Shown here: piece after piece, positions 45,501 through 56,480 of the stretch
Numbering within the stretch: the first letter of the stretch is position 1
Layout of the letters: the number at the start of each line of letters is the position of its first letter
Source: Saccharina japonica
Lineage: Eukaryota; Sar; Phaeophyceae; Laminariales; Laminariaceae
Assembly: GCA_008828725.1 (NCBI GenBank)
Contig: MEHQ01001742.1
Location: forward strand, 1 to 64,000
Length of the DNA stretch: 64,000 nucleotides
Direction of reading: 5' to 3'
The notes under the pieces: generated by a model
What the model saw: the letters and a program-made list of their open reading frames with translations, nothing else
Databases searched by the model: none
What the model was told of the DNA's origin: nothing
Translations under genes and position numbers: made by a program

Positions 45501-47496
45501 TTGTACTAAGCCTCGGTGTTGCCGAGCTGCTAGATTCCGTTCGCGTGCGTTCTTTTCGGGTCCCCGTGGATGGTGTGCATGCTTGACGTTCGCATCTAGT
45601 AGTAGATTAACAGCGACAGCAGTAGTCACTCATAATAGCGCGACAGCGCGAGCTGGCAAACTTGGATGAAAATCAACGAGCAGTGGGAATGCTGAACCCT
45701 ATACACGATAAACACCAAGGTACATATGCACTGAGGGGGAGAAAAGCAGACAGCTGTACATCGTAGCTTGTCCACAAGGTTGCCAGGCGCTAAAAATCGT
45801 GCGAGTTGAGCTGGGAAGAGATTGTTTTTACCAAAACAAATCGGAGAACTATTGGTTAAAGTCTATCAGGCCGCGTGCGGTGCGGTGTGCCTGGTTAGCA
45901 TTTTCTGCCGCTGTTGGTGCTTGAGCGCTGGAGACTCGGCGCGTTGAGCTCAATTCTCGCTGCGTCACTCACCGTGCCGTAACTTTCCAGCCGCTCGTGG
46001 AGAGAATGCCGAAGCTGAAAATCGTGATGGAGCACATCACTACCTCGGAGGCCGTAGCTTTTGTAACGGCTGCCCCACCCAACGTGGCGGCCACCATAAC
46101 CCCGCAGCACCTGCTCTACAACCGCAACGCGATTTTCCAGGTGCGAGTCGTAATTGGCTGGATTTTGTTATGTTATCCCCACAAACAGCGGAGATACTAA
46201 GGAGCTGGAGAAAGGTGTCTCTTGAATATCGGTAATGTCGTGTGTCACAGTTGTGGCCATCCGTTGCCGCTTGCATTCATCCTGACCGCTGTCACGGTTG
46301 ACTCGCCGTGTTCTCGTACTTGACACGCCGTGTGTTCGTGGCGAATGTTCGTACGTGACAGGGGGGAATTCGTCCGCATATGTACTGTCTCCCCGTGCTC
46401 AAGCGCGAGACACACCGACTAGACCTGGTTAAAGCGGCTACTAGCGGAAACCCGAAGTTCTTTCTAGGCACGGACACAGCGCCACATGCGCAAGAAGCCA
46501 AGATCTCTGCTTGCGGTGAGACAAGCATAACCCAGCTGTAGTACGCTAGACTGGGTAACCGATGTGGCGCCGTCTCACGTGTGAGGCTTCGCAAAATGCA
46601 TCCTTGGGTACGATGTCCTCTCGGTGATGATCAAATCGGCATCGTGGATACATACGCCAGTGAAATGTATTCGCGCACCACGAGGCGCTACGAAAAACTG
46701 AAGCCCCCCTCGTGTTGCATTTCGGTTGCACGTTGAGGCGCAGGTTGCGCTGGGATTTTCACGGGCCATGCTGCCCTTGAGCTTTACTGCGAGGTGTTCG
46801 AGAGCGAAGGAGCTCTAGACAGGTCGGTGACACAAAGTTCATGTCTACTGCGTGGTAGGGAGTTCGTCATGCCAAGAGATCGAGGATGTAAAATACTAAC
46901 CGTTACGCAGCCTTCGTTTTGTAAAGAAAATAAGCCATATTGTCTTTCCCATGCCGGTTCCCCGCGACCGAATTGCAAACTATTATTCAATTACACACAT
47001 AACAGAACGATTCGTCAATGTCGACACGTGGTTTAGACTATACTGATTCACTATGCTGGTAGTTTCTATTGTGTGGCCACACGATCACTGAGGCCGACCT
47101 TCTCAGAGGGTTGTTGCAGCCCGTGCTATGTACGTGGCGTAGACGACCATCCAAACGATTGCTTACCGCACACTATCGACTTGAGACTTTCTGGTGTCGT
47201 CAGCAACTCTGAGTTCGAGTTATTTGGTACCAGTACTTGTACTTCGTATATACGTGCTTACGTAACTGACCAAGCCTGTTCTCGCTTTTGTCGACAGGCT
47301 GGCTAGTTTTTGCAGTCACTACGGGGCGGATTTTTACGGCCTCCCTCGGAACGACGGCGTAGAAACCCTGGTCAAGGAGAAGTGGGCGGTCCCAGCTTCG
47401 TACACGTTCGGCCAAACGCAGGTGGTGCCCCTTCGGGCTGGAGAAGAGGTCGCCTGGCAGATGACTGGAGAGGGCAAGCACCCACGGGTAGCTTAG
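42543..47496 (+). CDS. PYRC: Dihydroorotase, PyrC type
   Basis: The enzyme closes carbamoyl-aspartate to dihydroorotate, step three of pyrimidine synthesis. Ten exons join in frame to 355 residues: 42543-42659, 42837-42899, 43306-43379, 44328-44392, 44904-44965, 45329-45433, 45991-46140, 46362-46515, 46744-46822 and 47298-47496. Metal and catalytic residues have exactly the E. coli PyrC numbers: H16 and H18 (FHHHF), carboxylated K102 (VKLYPAG), H139 (LIHGEV), H177 (MEHIT) and D250 (LGTDTAPH). [11 protein letters not shown] and FYGLPRN are also present. This is the stand-alone bacterial-like enzyme, not a CAD domain. An in-frame upstream extension from 42321, with several Arg, could be a targeting peptide, but the 42543 start gives the family N-terminus. 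Introns are 177-948 bases. Confidence 0.95.
43485..43780. mobile_element. Possible inverted-repeat element in dihydroorotase intron 3
   Basis: TTAACCCCTTTCAAGGG near 43501 faces CCCCGAAAGGGTTAA near 43748, with a weaker match beyond each arm (GCGATGGC versus GCCATGCC). Between them lies a GGGATATAA triplication. The arms are short, so this is weak. Confidence 0.3.
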
Positions 47497-48980
47497 TGCG
47501 ACCTAGTTAGAGCAAAATGTGTGTGCAGAGAGAAAATACATTTCGTATCCTGTTGCGGAAGAGCTGCTTCGAATAAACAACGGCAAGGCCACCGATGCGG
47601 GGTGTAGATTATAGATCGCAACGGCTACACGGCTGTGCGCTGCTGTGAGGCCTCGCTCTCGCTTTGTTTTGGCGTAGTTATATTGCATATCTTGGTGTGA
47701 TACCAGTATTAGAGTGCCGTACCCCCTAGACACGGACGGAGTGTTGTGTGTTGATTTCGGTATATCTTTCGGTTCTGACCCCGAAGTTACAACGCCTCTT
47801 TTTTGGAGCATTACCAGCATAACAGGTAGCAGGCGTGTTTGTGGCATGGAAGCCAAGGTTGTGCAAAAATGAGTTGCGTGGGTGAATGTGAGCCGTGTGA
47901 CATGTTTCAGTCACTCCGCTTTACGTCGATGGATAACGCTATTTTTTAAGAAACAAACATCAACCGCGGACGCAAGGTCAACTAACGGATGGCTACTCAG
48001 CCACTCGCCCGCAACAAACGCACCACCGGGTACGAATGCTTCCAACAACAGCAGCAGTGCTATACCAAGGTAGTTGTAGAACTCGGAACACGCATACATA
48101 CGTGTGCAGCAGGCACTATTTATAGTAGCCCCTTCGTAGTGCATTCGGCATTGGAGGTCCCTTACATACCAACGTCCCTTACCAAAATGGTACCGGTCCC
48201 TTTGAAAGTCCATAGTAGGCAAAAACGGTGAACATACATTGGTAGAGCTGTGAGTCGGCAAGTTTCACGACTTACAACTAATCGGTAGGTGCCGTTAAGT
48301 AACTATCTGACTCTACTGTTGTAGTGGGCAAGTGGCGAACTGAAGTCCAGTAAACTTACCGGGCGACGCGTTCTACGATAGAGGTAGGTATACCTTTTTC
48401 TGGCTGATTTGCTTTCTGAATGACGGGGCTCCTTAACCCAAAATCGTCATCGGAATCTCATTATTGTCTATTAATAGCAGAATATTTTATTTTATACTTC
48501 GGTCATGGGACTGTTCATCGGTTAGGTAGCGCTTTATATTTTCCTCCAAACTCATTTTTTTTTTGGTGGAGTATTGAGTTCCTCAAGTGACCACCCTCAG
48601 AAAAAACAAGGTGCACCTCTACCGTAGCAGGCGTCCGGCTTAAGTCAGGCGAGCGAAGCGAGATAAATGAGCCCTCCCCGGCCTAGGGGGGCCCGCTCAA
48701 AAAAGCGAAAATGCGTCCTGCATGCAACAATCCATCCTATTAAAAGCATTGGAAACGACTAACTAAATAGTCCGAGTAATAACTACGGTAGTTGGTGACT
48801 CAAGTCGTCCCGACTCACTGCCCTATAATTTTGAGGTACGTATGTATGTACGCTTTTCCTTGTACGGTGAGGCCTGAGAGAGTCTTCTTGGTGACGATGA
48901 TGAGGACGTTCTCGCATTAAGTACCAAGAAGGGCAAAACAATAAACAAAAAGGAAAGAGAGGAAAAAAATAACCAGAAAC
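47497..48980. other. Gene-free stretch downstream of dihydroorotase
   Basis: Open frames here (47503-47856 and 47911-48261 on minus) have no family resemblance, and the hydrophobic segment in the second comes from a CAGCAG word. AT-rich sequence with TTTTTTTTT runs is present near 48480-48570. I see nothing else. Confidence 0.35.
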
Positions 48981-49342
48981 AAACAGCGTTCAGGGCGCAA
49001 ACCGAGTCCGGAGGGCACGAGGTTGCTGTTTGCTGTTACGATCAGTCCTCCTATGATACGTCCAGCTGATAGACCAACATAAGGACTAGACGTAAAAATA
49101 CCATACGGAACTGTGCGGAAGGCAAAAAAAAAAGAGGGCAGAGACAAAGAGCTACGCAAAAAAACAAACAAACATCGTTCAGGGCGCAGGGGACGAGGTT
49201 GTTGTTTGCTGCGACGACCAGCCCTCCTATGATACGTCCAGCTGATAGAACAACATAAAATACGGACTAGACGTAAAAAAAAAAAACACACACACACACA
49301 CGGAAGGAAAGGCAAAAGAGAGGGCAGAGACAAGGAGCTACG
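48981..49342 (+). repeat. Tandem duplication, two units of about 180 bp
   Basis: Units 48981-49170 and 49171-49342 share GTTCAGGGCGCA, ACGAGGTTG, GTTTGCTG, CTCCTATGATACGTCCAGC, GGACTAGACGTAAAAA and GAGGGCAGAGACAA. Differences include an ACAC tract in unit two and a GAGTCCGGA insertion in unit one. Pieces recur once more near 49360-49400. Confidence 0.65.
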
Positions 49343-49855
49343 TTCGCGAAACAAGAGCAGTCCTCATGATATAGTCTAAAAGGTCCAGTGTCCAGCTGGT
49401 GGGCCAAAATGACGGCACAGGCAAAAAAGAGGACACGTGTACCTTACTGTACGACGTACAAAAGACACAGGGAGGCAGAAAGAGGCAAACACTAACAAAT
49501 TAAAGAGCCTGTCAGTCTGAGGTATGGGGGGTCAAACGGGATCCCTCCGGTTTCAACATTTATTTTTTCTCAGGTGGTATTAATAGTTTGTTTCTTTGTT
49601 TTTTTGCCGTGTAGTTCCATCCCATTTATTATCTTCGCCCTTCTTGCTCCTGCTCCCTCCTATTATTAATATGAATATGTACATACGTGTAGTTGTAACT
49701 CAGATCCGGGTTCACTAAGTATGGGCTCTTCTTCGCCCCCCTCCCCATTACGTACGATATGTGACTTGCATTTTTATCGCGATAATAAGAGTTCATTCAA
49801 CATTTTATTCCCTCGTCGACTCGGGTCGGGTTGTGCCTACCCAGGCTACAGTAAA
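49343..49855. other. Gene-free stretch left of the TIR element
   Basis: No gene or conserved motif is seen. It is AT-rich with poly-T runs near 49565-49600. Confidence 0.35.
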
Positions 49856-50786
49856 TACCGTATAACACGGAAGAAAGCACACCCCGGTGATGACATTTTG
49901 GCATTTAAAAATATTATCACCAGGTGTGCTGTTGTGGAGGGGTGTGCTATCTAACACACCCACGGTGATAAACACCATGCACGAGAGCCCTGCAGCTAGG
50001 GGGTGTGGTAACGAGAGGGTGTGACAACGACGGGGTGTGCTAACGGCATTATTGGCTGATAATGAGAGTTAACAGACCCCGACCAGATTCAGGGGGTGTG
50101 GTAATGAGAGGGTGTGATAACGGTATATCAATGATTTCTATGGAGTGAGTGTGAACAGACCCCGGCCAGAATACAGGGGATATGCTAGTGAGGCAAACGC
50201 TTGAAATCCGGGGATAGCAGCAAAAATCCCCGCCTTGCTACGATACCGGAAAACCGTTGCCGGTACCGGTACCATACAGGTACTCATTGATGAAGCCCCG
50301 AGGGTCGCACCGTCAGTGCTGCAGGTACTTCGCCGGTACCGGTACCGGTACCAGTAGCCGGGGCTTGGCACACGGCGGCCGTAGGAGACGTGATAACTTT
50401 AGTGCCAGTACCGGTAAGCGCGCTGGTCCCAGAGAAAAACGACATGATCGTCGCCCGAGGCGTGGCAGCAGCATCTACAGGTGGGGTCGAAGCCGCAGAC
50501 TCGTTCGGCCCACTGTGAGGGGGCGCAGCAGTTGCCTCCATGCTGGTGTCCATGTCGGTGCGGATTGATTGTGAATGGTGAATGATATCCATCCACCAGG
50601 TGGTGTGATAAGTGTGGAGTTTGACACTGTTTTCAGGCGTACACACGTAGGGGGGGGTGTTATCTATCGTACCCCCGGTGATAAAGTGACGGTAAAAAAA
50701 CGAAGAAAAATATATATCACGCGGCGTGCTTATGATGGGGGGTGTGTTATCTAAGGGGGGTGTGCTTTCTTCCGTGTTATACGGTA
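49856..50786. mobile_element. Non-autonomous DNA transposon with perfect 30-bp terminal inverted repeats
   Basis: Bases 49856-49885 are exactly the reverse complement of 50757-50786 (ends TACCGTATAACACGG...), bounding a 931-base unit. Inside both ends are many copies of GGTGTGNTAWC or its inverse (for example near 49925, 49945, 50003, 50035, 50095, 50650 and 50740), a typical subterminal-repeat pattern for transposase binding. A GGTACCGGTACC tract lies near 50255-50355. The open frame on minus across 50284-50868 is proline/threonine-rich, resembles no transposase, and runs past the right terminus, so I treat it as non-coding. I cannot see a convincing target-site duplication. Confidence 0.75.
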
Positions 50787-50840
50787 GGCGCTCTCGACAT
50801 TTAGTTGATGCCATTGGATTGAAAAAAAAAAACATAAATA

Positions 50841-50930
50841 ATACGGAGACTCGAACCCTCGACCCCAACCTTACTTAGAAGTATTCGAGGGCAACCACTA
50901 CAATACCAGGTAAATAGCAGACCGCCGGGG
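50841..50930 (-). mobile_element. tRNA-derived SINE-like copy
   Basis: Read on the minus strand, it starts CCCCGGCGGTCT and contains AAGGTTGGGGTCGAGGGTTC, GAGTCTCCGTA and a T-rich end. The B box (GGGTTCGAGTC) is good. It matches the plus-strand copy at 58960-59046. It sits about 50 bases from the right terminus of the 931-bp element. Confidence 0.5.
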
Positions 50931-51474
50931 CAGCAGTCGACCCGAACACCTGTGCCGAGTCTTACTGCACAGTTGTGAAGATACGGCACGGCCTTACGGC
51001 CTTACATGATGCATTAGTTTAGGCAGTATGGGCAAGCCCGACTACTGTGCAGGTTCACTCTGGTTACTCTTGATCACTCGCACTCACACGTGTTTGGTTC
51101 ATATTATTAGTGGTCCCTTGCTGTCGGACATAGTCTTATGGTGTAGCCGTACAAATGTCTGATACGTGTCATTACCGTATTATTCCAAGTGTTCGAGTTA
51201 TGTCACTGCAATCCATCTACGGAGATTGCCAACGGCGGGATTAATGTTTTCCGCGAGTGTTGAATAATAATTGTTTGTGGCCCGATTTCGTGGGTCTTAT
51301 AGAGTCTAGGGGAAATGTGGCCCCCTTACTCTCAGTTAGTTAACTTAGATAAACAATATATACATGTTTCTTCTCTCTTCTCCACTGCCTGATGGCGCCC
51401 TGACGCCCGACCCACCGCTCGGCGTGAGCAAGGCACTCCGCCGAGCACCCTCGTACCTGGTTGTCCCAACACAC

Positions 51475-51525
51475 TATTTTGTTGATTATATAGCATAGTC
51501 CACTGGCCTACGAAGTCACGTGACT
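51475..51525 (+). repeat. 51-bp direct repeat, copy 1
   Basis: Nearly identical to 51997-52047 (TATTTTGTTGATTATATAGC... to GTCACGTGACT, two differences). The two copies bracket about 470 bases that include a tRNA-like sequence. Confidence 0.65.
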
Positions 51526-51789
51526 AGTGACTCAGTGGTTCAGTGGGTGTTGTTGTTGTTGTCTCCACATTAAAAACCGTGCCGGTCTCTCTATCCAGTA
51601 CCTCTATTTGTCCGTACTAGTCCAACACTTGACGCGGTCGATTCCCGTGGTCACAGGCTAACTTACCCAAAAAAGGTATACTGAAATAAAAGTGGAACCC
51701 GAAGGGTCCGCAAAGCGATCAAAGTCAGCCAAAAACAGATAGCCTGGAGCCCTCCGCTCCCCTCTACACGCTATGTGAAGGTAAAAAAT

Positions 51790-51860
51790 AAAAGTTAGGG
51801 TTAGTGCTAGATAATTCCCAAGGGTGGGTCGGGGGTTCAAGTCCCGCCAATTTCATAATT
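51790..51860 (+). pseudogene. tRNA-like fragment
   Basis: GGGTCGGGGGTTCAAGTCCC gives a strong B box and T stem, with GTTAGTGCTAG upstream as a poor A box. No full cloverleaf forms. It is probably another member of the SINE-like family. Confidence 0.35.
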
Positions 51861-51996
51861 TGTTCTTATCGAGCGTACGCGCTGGAGACATTATGAATGG
51901 ATACTATAGTGCGTATGCTCCTGGATACCAGTGCGTGGCGAGGGGAGTGCCCCGGAGATCAATGCAATGGTGAGATGTATCGAACCCGAAAGTATA

Positions 51997-52047
51997 TATT
52001 TTGTTGGTTATATAGCATAGTCCACTGGCCTACTAAGTCACGTGACT
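51997..52047 (+). repeat. 51-bp direct repeat, copy 2
   Basis: Partner of 51475-51525. A 51-base repeat is too long for a target-site duplication, so a segmental duplication or recombination remnant is more likely. Confidence 0.65.
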
Positions 52048-52384
52048 CGGTCGATGATGAGAGTGATCCGGTGGTGTTGCAACGACTACTAACAACGGAA
52101 ACCTAGATATCACGACTTGTTACTATCAAAGAGTGATAACGAAAACCTTGGACTATTCGCTATCATCAGTTGTTGGCGTCGTGTAGGCGAGAAGCTCTTG
52201 TAGGCGAAGCGGGGAGAACTCGTGATAGTTTAGGATGGAAATGGGAAGGGGGATTTAGACGAGGCTGGGGCTATACCCCAAGCGATTTCTTGATTATTTA
52301 TTGATTTTCCTTCGGTGGTAGTTTGCATGAGACTGCTCACTTTCAATGTGATGATAATCTACGTAGGTAGCCTGCCCGTTTGTG

Positions 52385-52740
52385 AGGCACCGCAAATACC
52401 GGCTTATTTGGTGTTGCCGTCTACCACGAAGGGCGTTACCGTCGTAAAATGAAGTACCGCCTACCGTAAACAAATTACCGTCATGTTTCATTACCGCCGA
52501 AAAAGTACCGTCATATTTTGGTATTATCGTCTGCTGGCAAAGGTGTTACCGTCGAAAAACGAAACACCGTCTCCCGTCAACGAATCACCGTCATGTTTCA
52601 TTACCGCCGAAAAATTACCGTCATATTTTGGTATTACCGTCTCCGCCAAAGTCGGTACCGCCAAAAAACGAAATACCGCCTACCGCCAAAAACAATACCG
52701 CCAAATGGCAGTAGCGCCCCGTCTGAGCCCGACAAAAATA
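52385..52740 (+). repeat. TACCGTC/TACCGCC array with a ~108-bp higher-order unit
   Basis: TACCGTC, TACCGCC or ATCACCGTC words recur every 10-20 bases, more than twenty times. They are organised in about three diverged units of roughly 110 bases (starting near 52434, 52548 and 52655), each with CATGTTTCATTACCGCCGAAA and CATATTTTGGTATT in units one and two. The array stops just before the retrotransposon remnant. Confidence 0.65.
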
Positions 52741-52745
52741 TCGTT

Positions 52746-54107
52746 ACCGAACACCACCCTGGTTTTTTCGGATGGACTCCGGGGAGACCAGGGCGATCGC
52801 CTGCTCCAGCGGTGTCCAGCAGGGGAACTCCGTGAGGCCGGTAATGATTTGTCTGGCGTTACGACCCGGGCTGAAGCGGTTCCGAGAGGAGTTTGTGGGA
52901 GAAGGAGTGGAAGCCTTCGCGTCCATGGATCATGTCTCTCTAGGCCTTATGAGGACCACAACTGGCACGGTCATAGTCTTTTTCTTCCTACGGCGAGACC
53001 TAAAAGACATCGGCATTGTGGCCAACCCCGCCAAGATCGTGGCACTACCACCCAAAGGGTACGCCCCGACGGCGGAGAAGACTTCGCTCCTGGAAAGCGT
53101 TGATGTCAGCATCGCAGGCGAAGTGGGGAAGATGGTAGTGGGTGTCCCGGCCGGCACGGACAAATGCGTGCTGAGCAGAGCAACGGAGGTAGTGAGGGAT
53201 GGAGGCACGGACCTCCTAGCACGTTGCCTCGCTAACATGCCGGACAAGAAGGCAGCGGGCTTCATCGCCATCGAATCCTTCGGGCAGAGGACAAACTGCC
53301 TAGAAAGGGCTCTGGTCACTGGGCTATCCCTCGAAGCATGCAGAAGGGCAGACAGCGGGGCGCAGTGGGTGTACGAAAACATCCTGGAGCTAGCCAGAGC
53401 GGCGGGGACGCAGTCGTTTTTCCAGGAGGGATTCCTGGAGAATTAGGTGACTCTGAACCCTCATCAGCGAGCCCAAGCACGCCTTTCCACGGGAGCAGGA
53501 GGGTTAGGGCAACCGTCGACGGAAGCGAGGCGAATGTCTTCCTCCATTGCAAGCAGGGTGGGGATCCTACCGGTGGTTCTAGCAGCCGTCACGGGGCCTG
53601 TTAGGAGACCGAGTGAGGAGGGAACTCCCTGAATCGAGTAGCATTGCTCAGCTAAGTGGCAGCTTGCGAGATATTCGAGAAACATGGGGGGTCTCCAAGC
53701 TAGCGATCACAGGAATCGTCCCCGAGTCTTGGGCTGGAATGAGGTGTAGGTGCAGAGGGGGGCCGGGCCCCAAGGCCCCCAGAGGCCGGAATGCTGGCTG
53801 CGCACGACGCCGTCGACACTAACTCCCGGGAATCCCAACATAACTTGGGTAAGCTGGTTAACTAGGGCAGGTATACTGCCCATCCAGGCTCGCTTGATCA
53901 CTTGGAAACGGCACGCCCTCCGAGACCGGGCGACCCGCTGGGAGGATGCGAAACCAAGGCCTTCGCCAAGGATCGTTTAGTAAATCTGTCCACGCACGGA
54001 CGCCCTTCCACTGCCCACCAATGCCATGGCCGTGGACTCTCTTCAGTGAACGGGCGTCGCTCCCGTTCGACGCCAAAACCCTTGTGTTTATAAAAAACAA
54101 AAAACAT
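52746..54107 (+). mobile_element. Broken non-LTR retrotransposon with reverse-transcriptase fragment
   Basis: The frame from about 52754 gives RAIACSSGVQQGNSVRP and ICLALRPGLKRF, which are RT motif 4-5 features. Where the catalytic Y-x-D-D is expected the reading is ASMDHVSLGLM, so the active site is lost. A TAG at 53444 interrupts the frame; the same frame resumes (LNPHQRAQARLSTGAGGLG) to about 53610. It then shifts by +1 (RRELPESSSIAQL...IVPESW) and again before GGCETKAFAKDR (about 53940), which matches the start of the fragment at 384-1292. The copy is 5'-truncated, broken and cut before the endonuclease. Confidence 0.7.
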
Positions 54108-54493
54108 CAGCCGTGAAATCGAGGATTTCGTCGAAGCTCATATTTACAAGCTGTGTGTGATAATTTGAATACAGTACAGCAGACGCCTCAAGCGTGGAGT
54201 AGTTGGTTGTTCGTTGGTTGCTGGCGGGTGCTTGCGGCAATCTTCGTGTTCGACCGTCAGCACTCGAGCCATGGACCAATCGAAGCAAGGGCAATGCTGT
54301 CTTCCGAAAACAATGTTTGTCGGAACGTATGCAGTTACTATTAAAGGAGAGGAGTAAATGAGGCAAGAGTGCCCTATATTTCCATTAACGGCCGTTTGAA
54401 TTTGAAGTCATACTTAAGTATGTGAACATTACATACCGGTATACAGATAGATGTGCTCGTGTTCTCAAGAATCGTAGACTCTCTAAGCTTTTC

Positions 54494-54905
54494 TGGGGGC
54501 ACATTGAGCTAAACTGCCTCGGAAAATAGAAATGTGAAGCACGCTACCACGCAGGATGGCGGCGATCGTAGGATACTAGACCTGCCGGTGGGTTGTCTAC
54601 GGCATATATTGCCGCGGTAGGTGCGGTAGTTCCGCCGGACATCCCTCCTCGCCCGATATAAAGTTTCTTTTGGGTTTCCAATATGTCGTATGATATTTCC
54701 GAGCATTGTTGAGTGTTTGGGGGCACATTGAGCTGAAGTGCCTCCGAAAATACCCTGGTAGGAAATATGAAGCACATTCAATAGTTGATCCACTACGCGC
54801 AACGATGGCAACCGTAGGGTGCTAGACCTGCCTGTGAGTTGCCTACGTCCTCTACTTCCGCGGTGGGTGCAGTAGTCTCCCCGGTCATCGCTTCTCGCCC
54901 GATCT
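54494..54905 (+). repeat. Tandem duplication, two units of about 190-220 bp
   Basis: GGGGGCACATTGAGCT starts both units (54494 and 54720). Both then share TGCCTC, GAAAATA, ATATGAAGCAC or ATGTGAAGCAC, CTAGACCTGCC, CGCGGTNGGTGC and CTCGCCCGAT. Confidence 0.65.
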
Positions 54906-54934
54906 ACAGACGTGTTCTCACTTTGGGCGAATAT

Positions 54935-56480
54935 GTGCAAATGAGCTATCATCTATAGCTCAAGCTTTCGAAACATGCTCAGATGAGCTATCGCCTATAG
55001 CTCAAGCCGGGAAAACATGTGCAGATGAGCTACCACCTGTAGCTCACCCCGGGAAAAAATAATCATAGCTCATGTACGTAGCTCATTGTAGCTCTTTCCC
55101 GGCGAAACATGCACATAACACCCTCACTTTGGCCTATATCTACTCCACGTTGAATAAAATCTAGAACATTCCATTTATACCACCTTGTTGTGCAGAAAAT
55201 GGTCAGATTTCTGTTTCTTAACTCAAGTTTTTTTGTCCCATTCTGAAATCAAGTAAGTAATATTTATTTTTATGCATTCTGGTCAACTTTATTTTCGATG
55301 TATTTTTCGTAATTTCGTTTTCGTACTCACACTAATACTAAAGTCAGGTAAATAAATGTATCGTCTTGGTCGGGAGGTTTCAAGACGAGACTTTTGTAAT
55401 TACTAGAGGTTTGGTACGGAAATACAAGTCTCGTCTTGACTGATCAAGACGAGACATTTACCACACACCGGAAATATTCCATATATATAACGATAGCTCG
55501 TGAGCTACTGTAGCTCATCTATCGTCTATAGCTTAATCTGTGAAAACATGTGCAGATGAGCTATCGCCTATACGTAGCTCAAGCTTTGAAAACGTTTGCA
55601 GATGATCTACCGCCTATAGCTCAGGTCGGGAATGTATGTGCAGATGAGCTACCGCCTTGTTGGCGACTCATGGGAGGTCTCTGACGTTGGCTTCGTTCAC
55701 AGCACCTGCGTTTACGTTCGATTGCCTTTCTTTGCGTTTTTTTTTCCCCGGCTTCTTAGCCTAGCAACTTAGAGGTGTGGGAGGGGTTTTGAGGAGCCGC
55801 ATCTTCGACTCATGTTCTAATTCGGGGAACTGGGATTTCCCCGTTTTTCCCATATTTCTGCATATACGGCTCATCAGGGTGGGCTAGTGTAATGGTATGG
55901 GCTAGGAAGGCCGGTAATTACCTCTGTATAGGTAATTGGTCCGTTTTCGTATAACTTGGATGGCATTCGTATTCGGGGTATTTATAAGACCTGAAGGCCA
56001 TATGTGAAGCCCGCCCGAGTCAGATGTCATCTGGCTCGGGGATTAATATAAAGCTGCTTCTCTTCTACGCTTGACTCTACGGAAAGGGAATAACACCAAG
56101 GATGCTTAATAGACAAACCTGCAAGGGGGTACTCTGTGTCTCACCCAGTCTTATCACATGTAGCTCAAGCCTTCAAAACATGCGCAGATGAGCTACCGAC
56201 TATAGCTCAAGCCGCGGGAAACATGTGTAGTAGCTCATGTAGCTCCTTTAGCCCACCGCGGGGCCAATTGAGCTACAGTAGTAGCTCATGTAGCTCATAT
56301 AGCTCACCCTGAGCAAATATGCGCAGATGAGCTATCCTCTATAGCTCAAGCTTTTAAAACACGTGCAGATGAGCTATCGCATATAGCTCTCCCCGGGGAC
56401 GGATGAGCTAGCTCATGTAGCTCACGTAGCTCACCGATGAGCTACCCTTGAAAAGAGCTAGCTCGAGCTACGGTGGGCTG
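54935..56480 (+). repeat. AGCTCA satellite, ~45-50-bp unit, in three blocks
   Basis: The unit is approximately CAGATGAGCTAYCGCCTATA followed by GCTCAAGC, a short variable part and AAAACATGTG. Blocks lie at 54935-55115, 55490-55657 and 56159-56480. Parts degenerate to runs of AGCTCATGTAGCTCA. The second break is an inserted element (55658-56158); the first (55116-55489) contains a CAAGACGAGAC inverted word pair and AT-rich sequence. Confidence 0.7.
55658..56158 (+). mobile_element. Solo-LTR-like insertion within the AGCTCA satellite
   Basis: The 501-base segment begins TGTTGGCG and ends TTATCACA (TG...CA), and the satellite resumes at the next base. It contains a TATA-like TATTTATAAG near 55979 and, just after it, a 13-bp stem-loop at about 56014-56040 (CCCGAGTCAGATG facing CATCTGGCTCGGG). 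These are arranged like a promoter and leader. No matching 5-base target duplication is seen, so the LTR reading is tentative although the insertion itself is clear. Confidence 0.45.

Noticed and set aside
50284..50868. 194-codon minus-strand frame across the TIR element
   Set aside because: It crosses the element's right terminus, is low-complexity (Gly-Thr from GGTACC repeats), and resembles no transposase.
52483..53103. 206-codon plus frame over the RT relic
   Set aside because: It is a shadow of the RT frame read in another phase plus TACCGTC array sequence.
54935..56480. CRISPR-like array
   Set aside because: Units are degenerate and eukaryotic-satellite-like, spacers are not unique of fixed length, and no cas genes exist; the context is a nuclear genome.
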